This document shows positions 24,753 through 32,831 of a DNA stretch of 39,710 nucleotides, one piece after another (the first letter of the stretch is position 1; every line of letters starts with the position of its first letter). The position numbers and the translations under genes were made by a program. The notes under the pieces were generated by a model, which had not been told where the DNA came from, made no database searches, and saw only the letters and a program-made list of their open reading frames with translations. The stretch comes from an uncultured Eisenbergiella sp. (GTDB taxonomy: Bacteria > Bacillota > Clostridia > Lachnospirales > Lachnospiraceae), in the NCBI GenBank assembly GCA_904392525.1, contig CAJFMW010000008.1, forward strand, positions 1 to 39,710, given 5' to 3'.

Positions 24753-25769
24753 TCACTTCTTCCCCCGCGTTTTCACGGGAAGGAGCAGCTTCTCATTGAG
24801 CCACATCGTCATGCGGTACAGCGCGGCTGACCGCAGGAAAATTTTCATCTTTTTATACTCATTCCGGCTGGCTCCAGGACAGCCGTATACCCGCTCCATC
24901 TCCCCCGCGTCCTGCTTCAGCCGCTGTCTGATCCATGCACAGTATTTTTTCCGGTCAGGATCTTTTGAAGCAAGAAGTGTGCGGTAGTAAATCAGCAGTC
25001 TTTTATAGAAAAAATACCGGTGCACATCCGCCAGGTCGTCCCTTCCGATCTCCCGCAGAAAAGCTTCCTTCTCCTCATAGGCAGGAATCTGATCCGTAAA
25101 AATGCTTTTTTTGATGCCCCGGTTCATGATGCTGCCTTCCCGGTCGATCACATAATTGTAAAAGGCCTGATCCAGGTATACCCCTTTCCTGATCCGGGCG
25201 AGCAGCTTTGTCGTAAACACAATGTCCTCATAAAGCTTCCCCTTCGGAAAGCGGAGCTCTCCCAGCAGCTTTCTCTTATAAACCTTATTCCAGGCAGAGT
25301 TCTGGATCTGATATTCATCCTTCTCCATAAGAAATGCCGCGAGCATGTCCTGGCCTTCCCAGACCGTCCTTTTCCCGGTGGAAGGATCCATCACCCCATC
25401 CCTTCGGATCCGTTTGTAGCTGCAGGCGCACAGATCCGCATCCTCTTCCTCCAGAGCCGTTATCATCGCCTGATACATCTGCCTGTCAATCCAGTCATCT
25501 CCGTCCACAAAGGCGATATAAGTGCCCCTTGCGGCCTCGATTCCCGCATTCCTGGCATCGGACAGGCCGCCGTTTTCCTTATGGATAACCCGTACTCTGG
25601 AGTCCTCTCTGGCGAAACGGTCACAGAGAGCGGGACAGCCGTCAGTGGACCCGTCGTCCACCAGAAGGATTTCCAGATTGGACCAGGTCTGCTCAAGAAT
25701 GGAGCGCACACATCTTTCCAGCCAGTCCTGCACATTATAGATTGCCACAATTACTGATAACAGCTCCAT
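24753..25769 (-). CDS. Family 2 glycosyltransferase
   Basis: About 338 residues with the full GT2 set: LLSVIVAIYNVQDWLERC, EILLVDDGSTDGC, HKENGGLSDARNAG and IAFVDGDDWIDRQ. RFPKGKLYEDIVFTTKLL in the C-terminal half is shared with many capsule GT2 proteins. The ATG at 25769 is preferred because it begins right at the family's first strand and has GGAG nearby; 25793 is an alternative one base after the upstream stop. The stop codon is followed 3 nt later by the first hairpin of the structured element. Sugar unknown. Confidence 0.89.
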   Translation of the reverse strand: MELLSVIVAIYNVQDWLERCVRSILEQTWSNLEILLVDDGSTDGCPALCDRFAREDSRVRVIHKENGGLSDARNAGIEAARGTYIAFVDGDDWIDRQMYQAMITALEEEDADLCACSYKRIRRDGVMDPSTGKRTVWEGQDMLAAFLMEKDEYQIQNSAWNKVYKRKLLGELRFPKGKLYEDIVFTTKLLARIRKGVYLDQAFYNYVIDREGSIMNRGIKKSIFTDQIPAYEEKEAFLREIGRDDLADVHRYFFYKRLLIYYRTLLASKDPDRKKYCAWIRQRLKQDAGEMERVYGCPGASRNEYKKMKIFLRSAALYRMTMWLNEKLLLPVKTRGKK

Positions 25770-25794
25770 GTTTCTCCATTCCGGGGCATCCAAG

Positions 25795-27711
25795 TTACGC
25801 CCCGATCTGATACTGCTTCATCATCCACTCCTGGAACATGAGGATGAACCAGATCTGCTTTCTCCACTGGCCCCTTTCGATGAAGTCCTGCCAGATGCTC
25901 CAGACCACGTCAGGATTCAGGATTCCCTGACTGGCAAGCAGCTTCCGGTCAATCAGGCTTTCCGCCCAGGCCCTCATGGAAGGCTCCTTCAGCCACTTCT
26001 GAACCGGGATGGAAAAGCCTTTTTTCGGCCTGTCCATCATTTCCTTCGGCACATAGCGGTAGAGCACGTCGCGAAGAACCAGCTTTCCTGTTTCCCCCTG
26101 GCGTTCATAATCCACCGGAAGGCTCCAGGCAAATTCCACCACATCCTTATCCAGCATGGGAACCCTTGTTTCCAGGGAAACCGCCATGGCGGTACGGTCC
26201 ACCTTCACCAGAATGTCGTCCGGATGGTACATGAGCATATCCATCAGCATGATGTTGTGATTCTGCTCCGGCAGAAAATTCGGCGCATACTCCGTATACT
26301 GATAAGGCAGTTTCCCCTGAACCAGAGCGATTTTGTGATTCAGCGGATTGGTCTCATAGCTCATTTTATAGACCTCGCAGGCGTCACGTGCCTGCAGCAG
26401 CTTTCCTCTGATCTGCCAGGCATCCCCTTTTCCCAGCGGCCCGTCCGCCAGAAAGCGCCCCGCCGGACGGCGGATAAAGCCCGGAATTTTGCGGATCTTA
26501 TCCCATACCCGGAGGGTGGAAACATAGGAGGTATAACCGCAGAACAGCTCGTCTCCTCCGTCCCCGCTCAGGGAAACGGTCACATGCTCTCTGGTCATCT
26601 TACTCACCAGATAGGTGGGTATCTGGGAGGAATCCGCAAAGGGCTCCGAGAACATTTCAGCCAGCAGTGGAATCACCGCCTTGGCGTCCTTTTCCGTAAT
26701 ATACAGCTCCGTATGCTCCGTTCCCAGATGGGCCGCGATTTCTCCGGCCGCCTCCGCCTCGTTGTATTTTGCGTCCTCCATTCCAATGGTGAAGCTCTTA
26801 ACCTTCCCCGCGTTCAGGGACTGCATCAGGGCCACCACTGTGCTGCTGTCTATACCTGCGGAAAGGAAGGCTCCCACCGGCACGTCAGCCACCATCTGAC
26901 CGGAAATAGCCTGCTTTAACAGCCGCTCCAGCTCGTCGGCCGCCTCCTGTCTGCTTCCCGTAAACAGATTGCTCTGTCCCTTCTTCGCAGCCTCCTTCAT
27001 GGACCAGTAGGCTTCGATTCCAATTTTCTCTTTCACAAAAGGCGCGCGGATGGTCAGGATGCAGCCCGGCTCCAGCTTATTGATATTCCGGTAAATGGAA
27101 TAAGGCGCGGGAATATATCCATGGGTAAAATAGATATCCAGCACCTCTGTGTTGATCTGTCTTTCAAAGCCGTCCAGCACGGAAATGGAGCCAAGATCGG
27201 AGGCAAATACGAAGCTTCCCTGTACGAATCCATAATACAGGGGCTTCTCGCCCACCCGGTCACGCACCAGATACAGGATTTTCTCCTTCTGGTCGTAAAG
27301 CGCGATGCCGAACATCCCCTTGCACATGGAGACCGCTTCCTTCACGCCGTAGTGCTCCACTGCCTCCAGCAGAACCTCCGTGTCGGAGCTTCCCCGGAAG
27401 GCCGTCACCTTCTTCTCATCAAGCAGTCTTTTTGCAATCTCCTTATAGTTATAGATTTCTCCATTATAGGTGATCACATAGCGGCCGCTGTGGGAAACCA
27501 TGGGCTGGGCCCCCTTCTCCGACAGATCCACAATGGCAAGGCGTCTGTGGCCGAATACCACAGACCGGTCCGGCGAAGCCCAGATGCCGGAAGCGTCCGG
27601 CCCGCGGTGCTTCATGCGCTCATTCATTTTCCGGATATTCTTTTCCCAGCTTTCCGTGTCCGCATGGGGATTTTCTCTGCCCCAGTTACAAAATCCTGCG
27701 ATTCCGCACAT
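25795..27711 (-). CDS. Glutamine-dependent asparagine-synthase-type amidotransferase (AsnB family)
   Basis: A 638-residue two-domain enzyme. MCGIAGF provides the N-terminal nucleophile Cys2 of class II glutaminases, followed by HRGPDASG, HRRLAIVDLSEKGAQPM and YNGEIYNY. The synthetase domain has GAFLSAGIDSSTVVAL (PP-loop; the second Gly of the usual SGGxDS is Ala), SGDGGDELFCGY and DRTAMAVSLETRVPMLD. In polysaccharide loci such enzymes (for example WbpS in P. aeruginosa) are thought to amidate sugar carboxylates rather than make asparagine; that role is inferred from context. AGGA lies 9 nt before the ATG. It is one of two such genes in this operon and differs in sequence throughout. Confidence 0.88.
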   Translation of the reverse strand: MCGIAGFCNWGRENPHADTESWEKNIRKMNERMKHRGPDASGIWASPDRSVVFGHRRLAIVDLSEKGAQPMVSHSGRYVITYNGEIYNYKEIAKRLLDEKKVTAFRGSSDTEVLLEAVEHYGVKEAVSMCKGMFGIALYDQKEKILYLVRDRVGEKPLYYGFVQGSFVFASDLGSISVLDGFERQINTEVLDIYFTHGYIPAPYSIYRNINKLEPGCILTIRAPFVKEKIGIEAYWSMKEAAKKGQSNLFTGSRQEAADELERLLKQAISGQMVADVPVGAFLSAGIDSSTVVALMQSLNAGKVKSFTIGMEDAKYNEAEAAGEIAAHLGTEHTELYITEKDAKAVIPLLAEMFSEPFADSSQIPTYLVSKMTREHVTVSLSGDGGDELFCGYTSYVSTLRVWDKIRKIPGFIRRPAGRFLADGPLGKGDAWQIRGKLLQARDACEVYKMSYETNPLNHKIALVQGKLPYQYTEYAPNFLPEQNHNIMLMDMLMYHPDDILVKVDRTAMAVSLETRVPMLDKDVVEFAWSLPVDYERQGETGKLVLRDVLYRYVPKEMMDRPKKGFSIPVQKWLKEPSMRAWAESLIDRKLLASQGILNPDVVWSIWQDFIERGQWRKQIWFILMFQEWMMKQYQIGA

Positions 27712-27732
27712 TCCGCACGTTCCTTTCTGCTC

Positions 27733-28824
27733 TTATCTCATCAGCCCTTCCAGATATACCATCCAGGTATGCGCCACCGCCTCCGGACGGTAGCTTTCCA
27801 GAAGATGCGCCGCCGCAAGTCCGCAGGCAGACGCTCTTTCCGGATATTCCATATATTCTTCCATCGCCGCCGCAAGTCCGTCCACATCCCCCGGCGCGAC
27901 CAGCTTTCCATTTTCATTGTCACGGATCAGCTCCGCCGCCCCGCCGCCGGAGCAGTCCGTGGATATCACGGGAAGCCCCATGCACATGGCTTCCAGCAGA
28001 GTATTCGGCATTCCCTCGCTGTAGGAGCTGAGTACAAACATGCCCGCGCGCCAGATCCGGTCAGCCACGTCGCTCACCGGGCCTGGAAGGGAAATCCTCT
28101 CCGAAAGTCCCAGCTCTTCTGAAAGCTTTATGAGCTTTTTCCGGAGTACGCCGTCACCGTATATAGTAAGCCGGTACTCCGGGAAACGCTCCGCCGTTTT
28201 CGCAAAGGCCCGAATGATCATCTCGTGGTTTTTATTGGCATCCACCCGTCCTACCGCCACGATCTCCTTTTCACGGGGCCCGTCAAAGGGCTGTCTCACG
28301 AAATCCGGATTCAGCGGATTTTTCAGAACCACTGCCTTTTTCCGGACGCTTTCCGGAAAAAACGCTTTCGCCCGCTCGGACTGGAGAATCACCCCCGCCG
28401 CCTTTTGGAACAGAGTTTTTGAAAGAATGCGAAGCGGCCTGGAAGCGTATTCCTCCTTCGGCTCTCCCCGCACGGACACTGCGACCGGAATCCCTAAAAA
28501 AACGGAGGTCAGAAGAGCCATGATATTATTTTTCCCGATGAAGGAAAGAATTACATCCGGCCGTTCCTTTTTCCAGATGCCGCGAAGCTTTTTCAGGCGG
28601 GCGAAAAAATTGCCGATACGGCTCCTTTTCGTCTCTTCCTGTGTGATCTCGCTGAATATCCGGCGTACACCTTCAGGCAGCGGATACTCCACCTCTCCCT
28701 GGTACTGGGTCACCATGGTAACGCGCCACCCCTGACCGACGAGGTACTCCGCCAGATTCACAAGAACCCGCTCCGATCCCCCTTTGCGCAGGGAGCTGAT
28801 AAACAGCGCGATATGTTTTCCCAT
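27733..28824 (-). CDS. Family 4 glycosyltransferase
   Basis: A 363-residue GT-B protein: HIALFISSLRKGGSERVLVNLAEYL, KEIVAVGRVDANKNHEMI, LTIYGDGVLRKKLIK and SSYSEGMPNTLLEAMCMG, then DCSGGGAAELI. This pattern (KGGSERV plus SEGMPNTLLEAM) is the same branch as the GT4 at 35675-36778, suggesting paralogues. AAGGAG is 6 nt before the ATG. It lies 20 nt after the GT11-like gene. It would act at the cytoplasmic membrane face. Confidence 0.88.
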   Translation of the reverse strand: MGKHIALFISSLRKGGSERVLVNLAEYLVGQGWRVTMVTQYQGEVEYPLPEGVRRIFSEITQEETKRSRIGNFFARLKKLRGIWKKERPDVILSFIGKNNIMALLTSVFLGIPVAVSVRGEPKEEYASRPLRILSKTLFQKAAGVILQSERAKAFFPESVRKKAVVLKNPLNPDFVRQPFDGPREKEIVAVGRVDANKNHEMIIRAFAKTAERFPEYRLTIYGDGVLRKKLIKLSEELGLSERISLPGPVSDVADRIWRAGMFVLSSYSEGMPNTLLEAMCMGLPVISTDCSGGGAAELIRDNENGKLVAPGDVDGLAAAMEEYMEYPERASACGLAAAHLLESYRPEAVAHTWMVYLEGLMR

Positions 28825-28844
28825 CCGCCGCTCCTTTCATAAAT

Positions 28845-29954
28845 CTATTTTGCATAAGGAATCCGGTATCCTGCCCGCCGCATCAGCGACCAGAAGATTC
28901 TTTTCAGATAAAATACCGCGATCCGCCCTTTACAGACAAGCCGTCCCCATTTCAGGGCGCCGCTTCCCAGTCTCTGCGAAGGGTTCTGTCCGGCCGGCCC
29001 GCCTGCCCTGCGATACCGGGCGGAACGGTGTTTGTATTCTTCCAGCTCACGGATACATTCCTCCGGCGTAAACAGCCGTCCGGAACGATCCTGGTAGTGA
29101 AAAATGCTGTAAATATTCTGCTCCGAAGCCCAATAGCCATCGGAAACATTATGCCTGGCCCAGTATTTGGGCGCGATGGCAAACTGAAGGGTATCCGAGG
29201 TATAGGCCGGGAAAAAGGCGAAGCTGGAATTGGACAGAATCAGGTATCTAGCGTTCTTGATCATCACATAGTCCCGGTCCAGATCGGAATGATAAACCGG
29301 AAGTCCCGGCAGAAGCTTGGCGGCAGCCTCCGGATCGTCCGTCACCACAATAAACTCCATGTCCCGGCGGATTTTCCGCATATTTTTCATGGCGTTCATC
29401 CAGTATCTGCGTTCCAGATACAGTTCCGGATTTCCGGTATATTCGCCGCCTCTCACATTCAGAATGCACAGATTGTCCCGGGTAAATTCATGGGTATCGT
29501 ATTCTTCCTTCACCTTAAGCCATTCTTTGATTTCTTCCCGGTACCGGGCGAAATAGCTTTCCGCCTGCATGTTGCCATAGATCAGCGTGTCGTCCGGCAG
29601 GCTGTGCAGGGCCTCGTCCGCTCCGGCCACATAGCAGCCGTGCTCCATATCGTGAAGGGAAGTATTCTGGTAAAACCGGAGTTCCTTTTCCTCGTACCGG
29701 CGAAGCCGGTATGAGAGCCCGTCCGGGCCAGGCGTATCCTCTTCTTTTCCCGGAACCTCACTGTCGGGAATCCGTTCTCCCAGGTCCATATCCATAAAAT
29801 ACATACCCTTTTTGCTGTGGATATTCACCGCAAGCTGCTCCTGTCCGGCGGTGCCGAAGGCGCAGCCCCGTTCCTTTGCGATACATCTCGCCGTAATATA
29901 GCAGAACAGCTGGTTTCCCAGCCCCTGCCCTTTCAGAAATTCCGTTCCTATCAT
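28845..29954 (-). CDS. Divergent GT11-like glycosyltransferase
   Basis: A 369-residue protein, longer than typical GT11. TEFLKGQGLGNQLFCYI resembles the GLGNQ motif, and RYLILSNSSFAFFPAY near 240 matches the NSSFSWW block loosely. The donor motif HxRRxDY is replaced by LNVRGGEYTG near 170, keeping one Arg but losing His and the second Arg. It therefore belongs at the edge of the family and may use another donor or have altered chemistry. A C-terminal basic tail (KHRSARYRRAGGPAGQ onwards) extends ~70 residues past the core, with a hydrophobic, aromatic stretch that may bind the membrane. The start overlaps the ABC transporter stop by 4 nt (ATGA). Confidence 0.72.
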   Translation of the reverse strand: MIGTEFLKGQGLGNQLFCYITARCIAKERGCAFGTAGQEQLAVNIHSKKGMYFMDMDLGERIPDSEVPGKEEDTPGPDGLSYRLRRYEEKELRFYQNTSLHDMEHGCYVAGADEALHSLPDDTLIYGNMQAESYFARYREEIKEWLKVKEEYDTHEFTRDNLCILNVRGGEYTGNPELYLERRYWMNAMKNMRKIRRDMEFIVVTDDPEAAAKLLPGLPVYHSDLDRDYVMIKNARYLILSNSSFAFFPAYTSDTLQFAIAPKYWARHNVSDGYWASEQNIYSIFHYQDRSGRLFTPEECIRELEEYKHRSARYRRAGGPAGQNPSQRLGSGALKWGRLVCKGRIAVFYLKRIFWSLMRRAGYRIPYAK

Positions 29955-31717
29955 TCCAAAGTGCCCTTAGTCATCGTAATTTTGCATTGATCCACATTGT
30001 AGATGATATCACAATTCTCTATGGTCCGCAATCTGTGGGCAATGATGATCATGGTCTTGCGGCCGTGGAAGCTTTCAATGGCCTCCATGATCGCCGTCTC
30101 CGTATCCGTATCCAGAGCGGAGGTAGCTTCATCGAATACAAGAATCTCCGGATTGTGGTAAAGCGCCCTCGCGATACCGATTCTCTGCCGCTGGCCGCCG
30201 GACAGGCGCACGCCCCTGTCACCCACGCTGGTGTTCAGCCCTTCGGGCATCTGCTCCACAAATTCCTTCATCTGGGCTTCTTCCAGCACAGCCCATACCC
30301 TTTCATCATCGATTTCATCCGGTTCCACGCCGAAGGCGATATTTTCCCGTAAGGGATCGTCCGTCAGGAAGATGGTCTGCGGGATATAACCGATATTGGA
30401 AAGCCAGGAGGGATAATTATCAAACACATTCTTTCCGCCGCAGGTAATCGTGCCGTTCTGCACCTTCAGAAGTCCCATCAGAATGTCGATTGCCGTGGTT
30501 TTGCCCGCGCCGGAAGGCCCCATTACTCCCACAGATTTGCCGATGGGAATCCGCATCATGGCATCCTTGAGCACCGGACGGCTGGAATTGGGATAGGTAT
30601 AGTCGATGTGGTTTAAGCAGATCTCTCCCTTCACCGGAATGGGGTCCGCATTCGGGTCTTCCTTGCTCTGATACTCGCCGTATTTGGTGTAATCGCCAAA
30701 ATCCACGTTTTCATATACATAATCAAGGGAAGGCTGGAAAAAAATGATGTTGGTCATATGCCCGCTGATCCGGTTCACGCTGGGAATCAGCCTTGTGGCC
30801 GCGTAGCCAAAGGCCGCGATCTGGGCAATCATTTCCGTCATATCCCCTCCGGAAACGATGAAAACCGCAATATAGCCCAGAATCGCCGACATGCTGACGG
30901 TTTCCAGAAGCAGCCGGGGGATATTGTTGAGCACCGCGTATTTGCTGGTCACTTCTCCCGCGATCTGGGAATATTTTCGGAAATTCTTTGCGAAAAAGGC
31001 TTCTCTGTGCAGAATCTTCACGTCCTTGATGCCGTATATGGACTGAAGGCGCCATTTTCCCATCCGGCTCTGTACCCGCTGGGACTTTAAGCCCATGGCA
31101 TTCAGAGTGGGCTTCATCACCCGCATGATCAAAAGCATCAGAACCACCAGGATGCCGCCGATGACCAGGGTCATGAAAGGATTGACGATCAGCAGGAAGA
31201 TGCAAATAAACATCGCAACCACCGCCTCGCTGGCGAGCTGGATGTACTCCATCAGAATGGTGAATACCTTGGGAACATCGCTGTCAACCAGCCGGAACAC
31301 CGTGGGGATATCCGCGTTCAGATAAAATTCATAGGGACGGTTCAAATATTCCTCCAGCATATAGCTGACGGTACGGAACTGATTATTGTTGACAAAACGG
31401 GCCTGCACCCAGGTTACGAGCAGCAGGAACAGATTTTTCACCACAATGATGCCGACGATCAGCCCGAGCAGAATCAGGATGAACTGATTAAAATTCTCTT
31501 CCGTGAGCACGAAGCCAAACCATCCGAGCACCTGGCGCACCGTTTCATTTTCCAGCATCCCTTCTCTGTCGATAACAGCCTGCACCAGCGGAAGGATGGC
31601 GGAAATCCCGATGGTTTCCAGCATGCCGCTGATCAGAATCAGGACACCCAGGCCGATTACCGCCTTTTTCTGGGAGCCGCTCAGGATATGGTTTAATTTT
31701 CTGATGTTTTCCAGCAT
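29951..31717 (-). CDS. ABC exporter half-transporter, PglK-like lipid-linked oligosaccharide flippase candidate
   Basis: About 588 residues: six membrane helices (1-330) fused to an ATPase domain. ISGMLETIGISAILPLVQAVID is characteristic of the PglK/WlaB branch. The ATPase has GPSGAGKTT (Walker A), PQTIFLTDD (Q-loop), RLSGGQRQRIGIARAL (signature), ILVFDEATSALD (Walker B) and IIAHRLRTI (H-loop), all intact. Family members flip undecaprenyl-PP-linked oligosaccharides as a homodimer. The ATG at 31717 with GGAGG 5 nt upstream is chosen; the frame open to 31831 lies within the preceding gene. With a Wzx also present at 7827, the operon carries two types of flippase. A lipid or peptide substrate is not excluded. 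Confidence 0.86.
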   Translation of the reverse strand: MLENIRKLNHILSGSQKKAVIGLGVLILISGMLETIGISAILPLVQAVIDREGMLENETVRQVLGWFGFVLTEENFNQFILILLGLIVGIIVVKNLFLLLVTWVQARFVNNNQFRTVSYMLEEYLNRPYEFYLNADIPTVFRLVDSDVPKVFTILMEYIQLASEAVVAMFICIFLLIVNPFMTLVIGGILVVLMLLIMRVMKPTLNAMGLKSQRVQSRMGKWRLQSIYGIKDVKILHREAFFAKNFRKYSQIAGEVTSKYAVLNNIPRLLLETVSMSAILGYIAVFIVSGGDMTEMIAQIAAFGYAATRLIPSVNRISGHMTNIIFFQPSLDYVYENVDFGDYTKYGEYQSKEDPNADPIPVKGEICLNHIDYTYPNSSRPVLKDAMMRIPIGKSVGVMGPSGAGKTTAIDILMGLLKVQNGTITCGGKNVFDNYPSWLSNIGYIPQTIFLTDDPLRENIAFGVEPDEIDDERVWAVLEEAQMKEFVEQMPEGLNTSVGDRGVRLSGGQRQRIGIARALYHNPEILVFDEATSALDTDTETAIMEAIESFHGRKTMIIIAHRLRTIENCDIIYNVDQCKITMTKGTLE

Positions 31718-31746
31718 ATTTACCTCCATGCCGAAGCGCTTTACAC

Positions 31747-32826
31747 TTATTCCTCTTCCAGAATCTTGAAATCTTTGTTCTCTATTCGTTCCAGAATCGT
31801 GGTCTGAGCTTCCTCTGTCTGCGCGCACCACCGCTCGTAGGCCTTATCCCAGTCCTCATACCCCTCCTGCCCGCGCTTATCCGGAAGCGTATAGTGTTCA
31901 TTCAGATATTTTCCAAGAAATTCCGTAGTTTTCTCCGCCCCGAAGGCATTGGCATGACCGCCGTAATCGTAAAAATCCGTCTCGAAATCGATGCCGATTT
32001 CTTCATAATAGTCATTCAGATTCAGGAAGGTATACCCGTAGGGCTCAATCAGATCCGCGATATAATTGTACTGGGCTTGCCGTTCTTCGGTCATGGTGTA
32101 GGGGGAGACAATGAAAAGTGCCTCCTTCCCGTTGTCCTGAAGCCATTCAAGAAGCTCCAGAAGCACCTCTTCCTCATCCTCCGGAATGGCCTGCCGCCTG
32201 GTCACATGGGAATAATCCGCAATCTCGCTCGGCCCTACCTCATCGTTGATCACATGACCCTTCAGAGGATCCTTTTTTTCGTACCGGAACGTGGCAAGCT
32301 GGCTTGGAAGCACCAGGGTTTTCCAGTTAGAATGGTACTTGAAGATGTCGAAATAAAAGGTGTAGCGCGCCTCCGGGCCGTCCTCATCCACCAGATCATT
32401 GATGGTACGAATCCGGTTCAGAGAATATTTCATATTGTCCGTCACGCCTCTGGTATAAGCCATGTTCTGTGTCAGATCCTTATCCGCCGCCAGATACATG
32501 CGCATCTCAAAAATATAGAGCTGGGGATCCTGGGTCTTTTCCGCCTCCCGGATCAGATGCATGGCAGCCTTGGGCCTCTGCAGATTTGTGGACAGCGGAT
32601 AGGCGGTGATGCCGTAATCCCCCCAGAGCTTGGGAGCTGCGTAATAGGGATATACCGGGCTGGAGCCGATCATGAGTACGTCAATGGTATTTTCCGGCTC
32701 CGCATAGAAGCCCACAAAGCGGTCCTTCACCGAACCGTTGGTTCTCAGGCAGTAGGACAGATGGATTAAAATCACAAAAAATCCGGCGATAAAAAGAACT
32801 GCCTGAAACAACTGCTTTTTTGTCAT
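31747..32826 (-). CDS. Membrane-anchored SGNH-type hydrolase/acyltransferase-like protein
   Basis: About 359 residues: one N-terminal helix (LFQAVLFIAGFFVILIHLSYCL), then a large extracytoplasmic domain. VLMIGSSPVYPYYA offers a GDSL-like block-I serine and DYGGHANAFGAEKTTEFLG looks like the C-terminal Asp-x-x-His pair. This layout recalls DltD/AlgJ-like proteins that move acyl or acetyl groups on surface polymers. The family call rests on these two motifs only. The ATG at 32826 lies 5 nt after the upstream asparagine-synthase stop. The tail is acidic (KDFKILEEE). It sits between two asn-synthase/ABC genes, suggesting a shared modification of the same glycan. Confidence 0.65.
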   Translation of the reverse strand: MTKKQLFQAVLFIAGFFVILIHLSYCLRTNGSVKDRFVGFYAEPENTIDVLMIGSSPVYPYYAAPKLWGDYGITAYPLSTNLQRPKAAMHLIREAEKTQDPQLYIFEMRMYLAADKDLTQNMAYTRGVTDNMKYSLNRIRTINDLVDEDGPEARYTFYFDIFKYHSNWKTLVLPSQLATFRYEKKDPLKGHVINDEVGPSEIADYSHVTRRQAIPEDEEEVLLELLEWLQDNGKEALFIVSPYTMTEERQAQYNYIADLIEPYGYTFLNLNDYYEEIGIDFETDFYDYGGHANAFGAEKTTEFLGKYLNEHYTLPDKRGQEGYEDWDKAYERWCAQTEEAQTTILERIENKDFKILEEE

Positions 32827-32831
32827 TCCCT

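Noticed and set aside
31718-31831. N-terminal extension of the ABC transporter frame
   Set aside because: It overlaps the SGNH-type gene and lacks similarity; GGAGG precedes the ATG at 31717.
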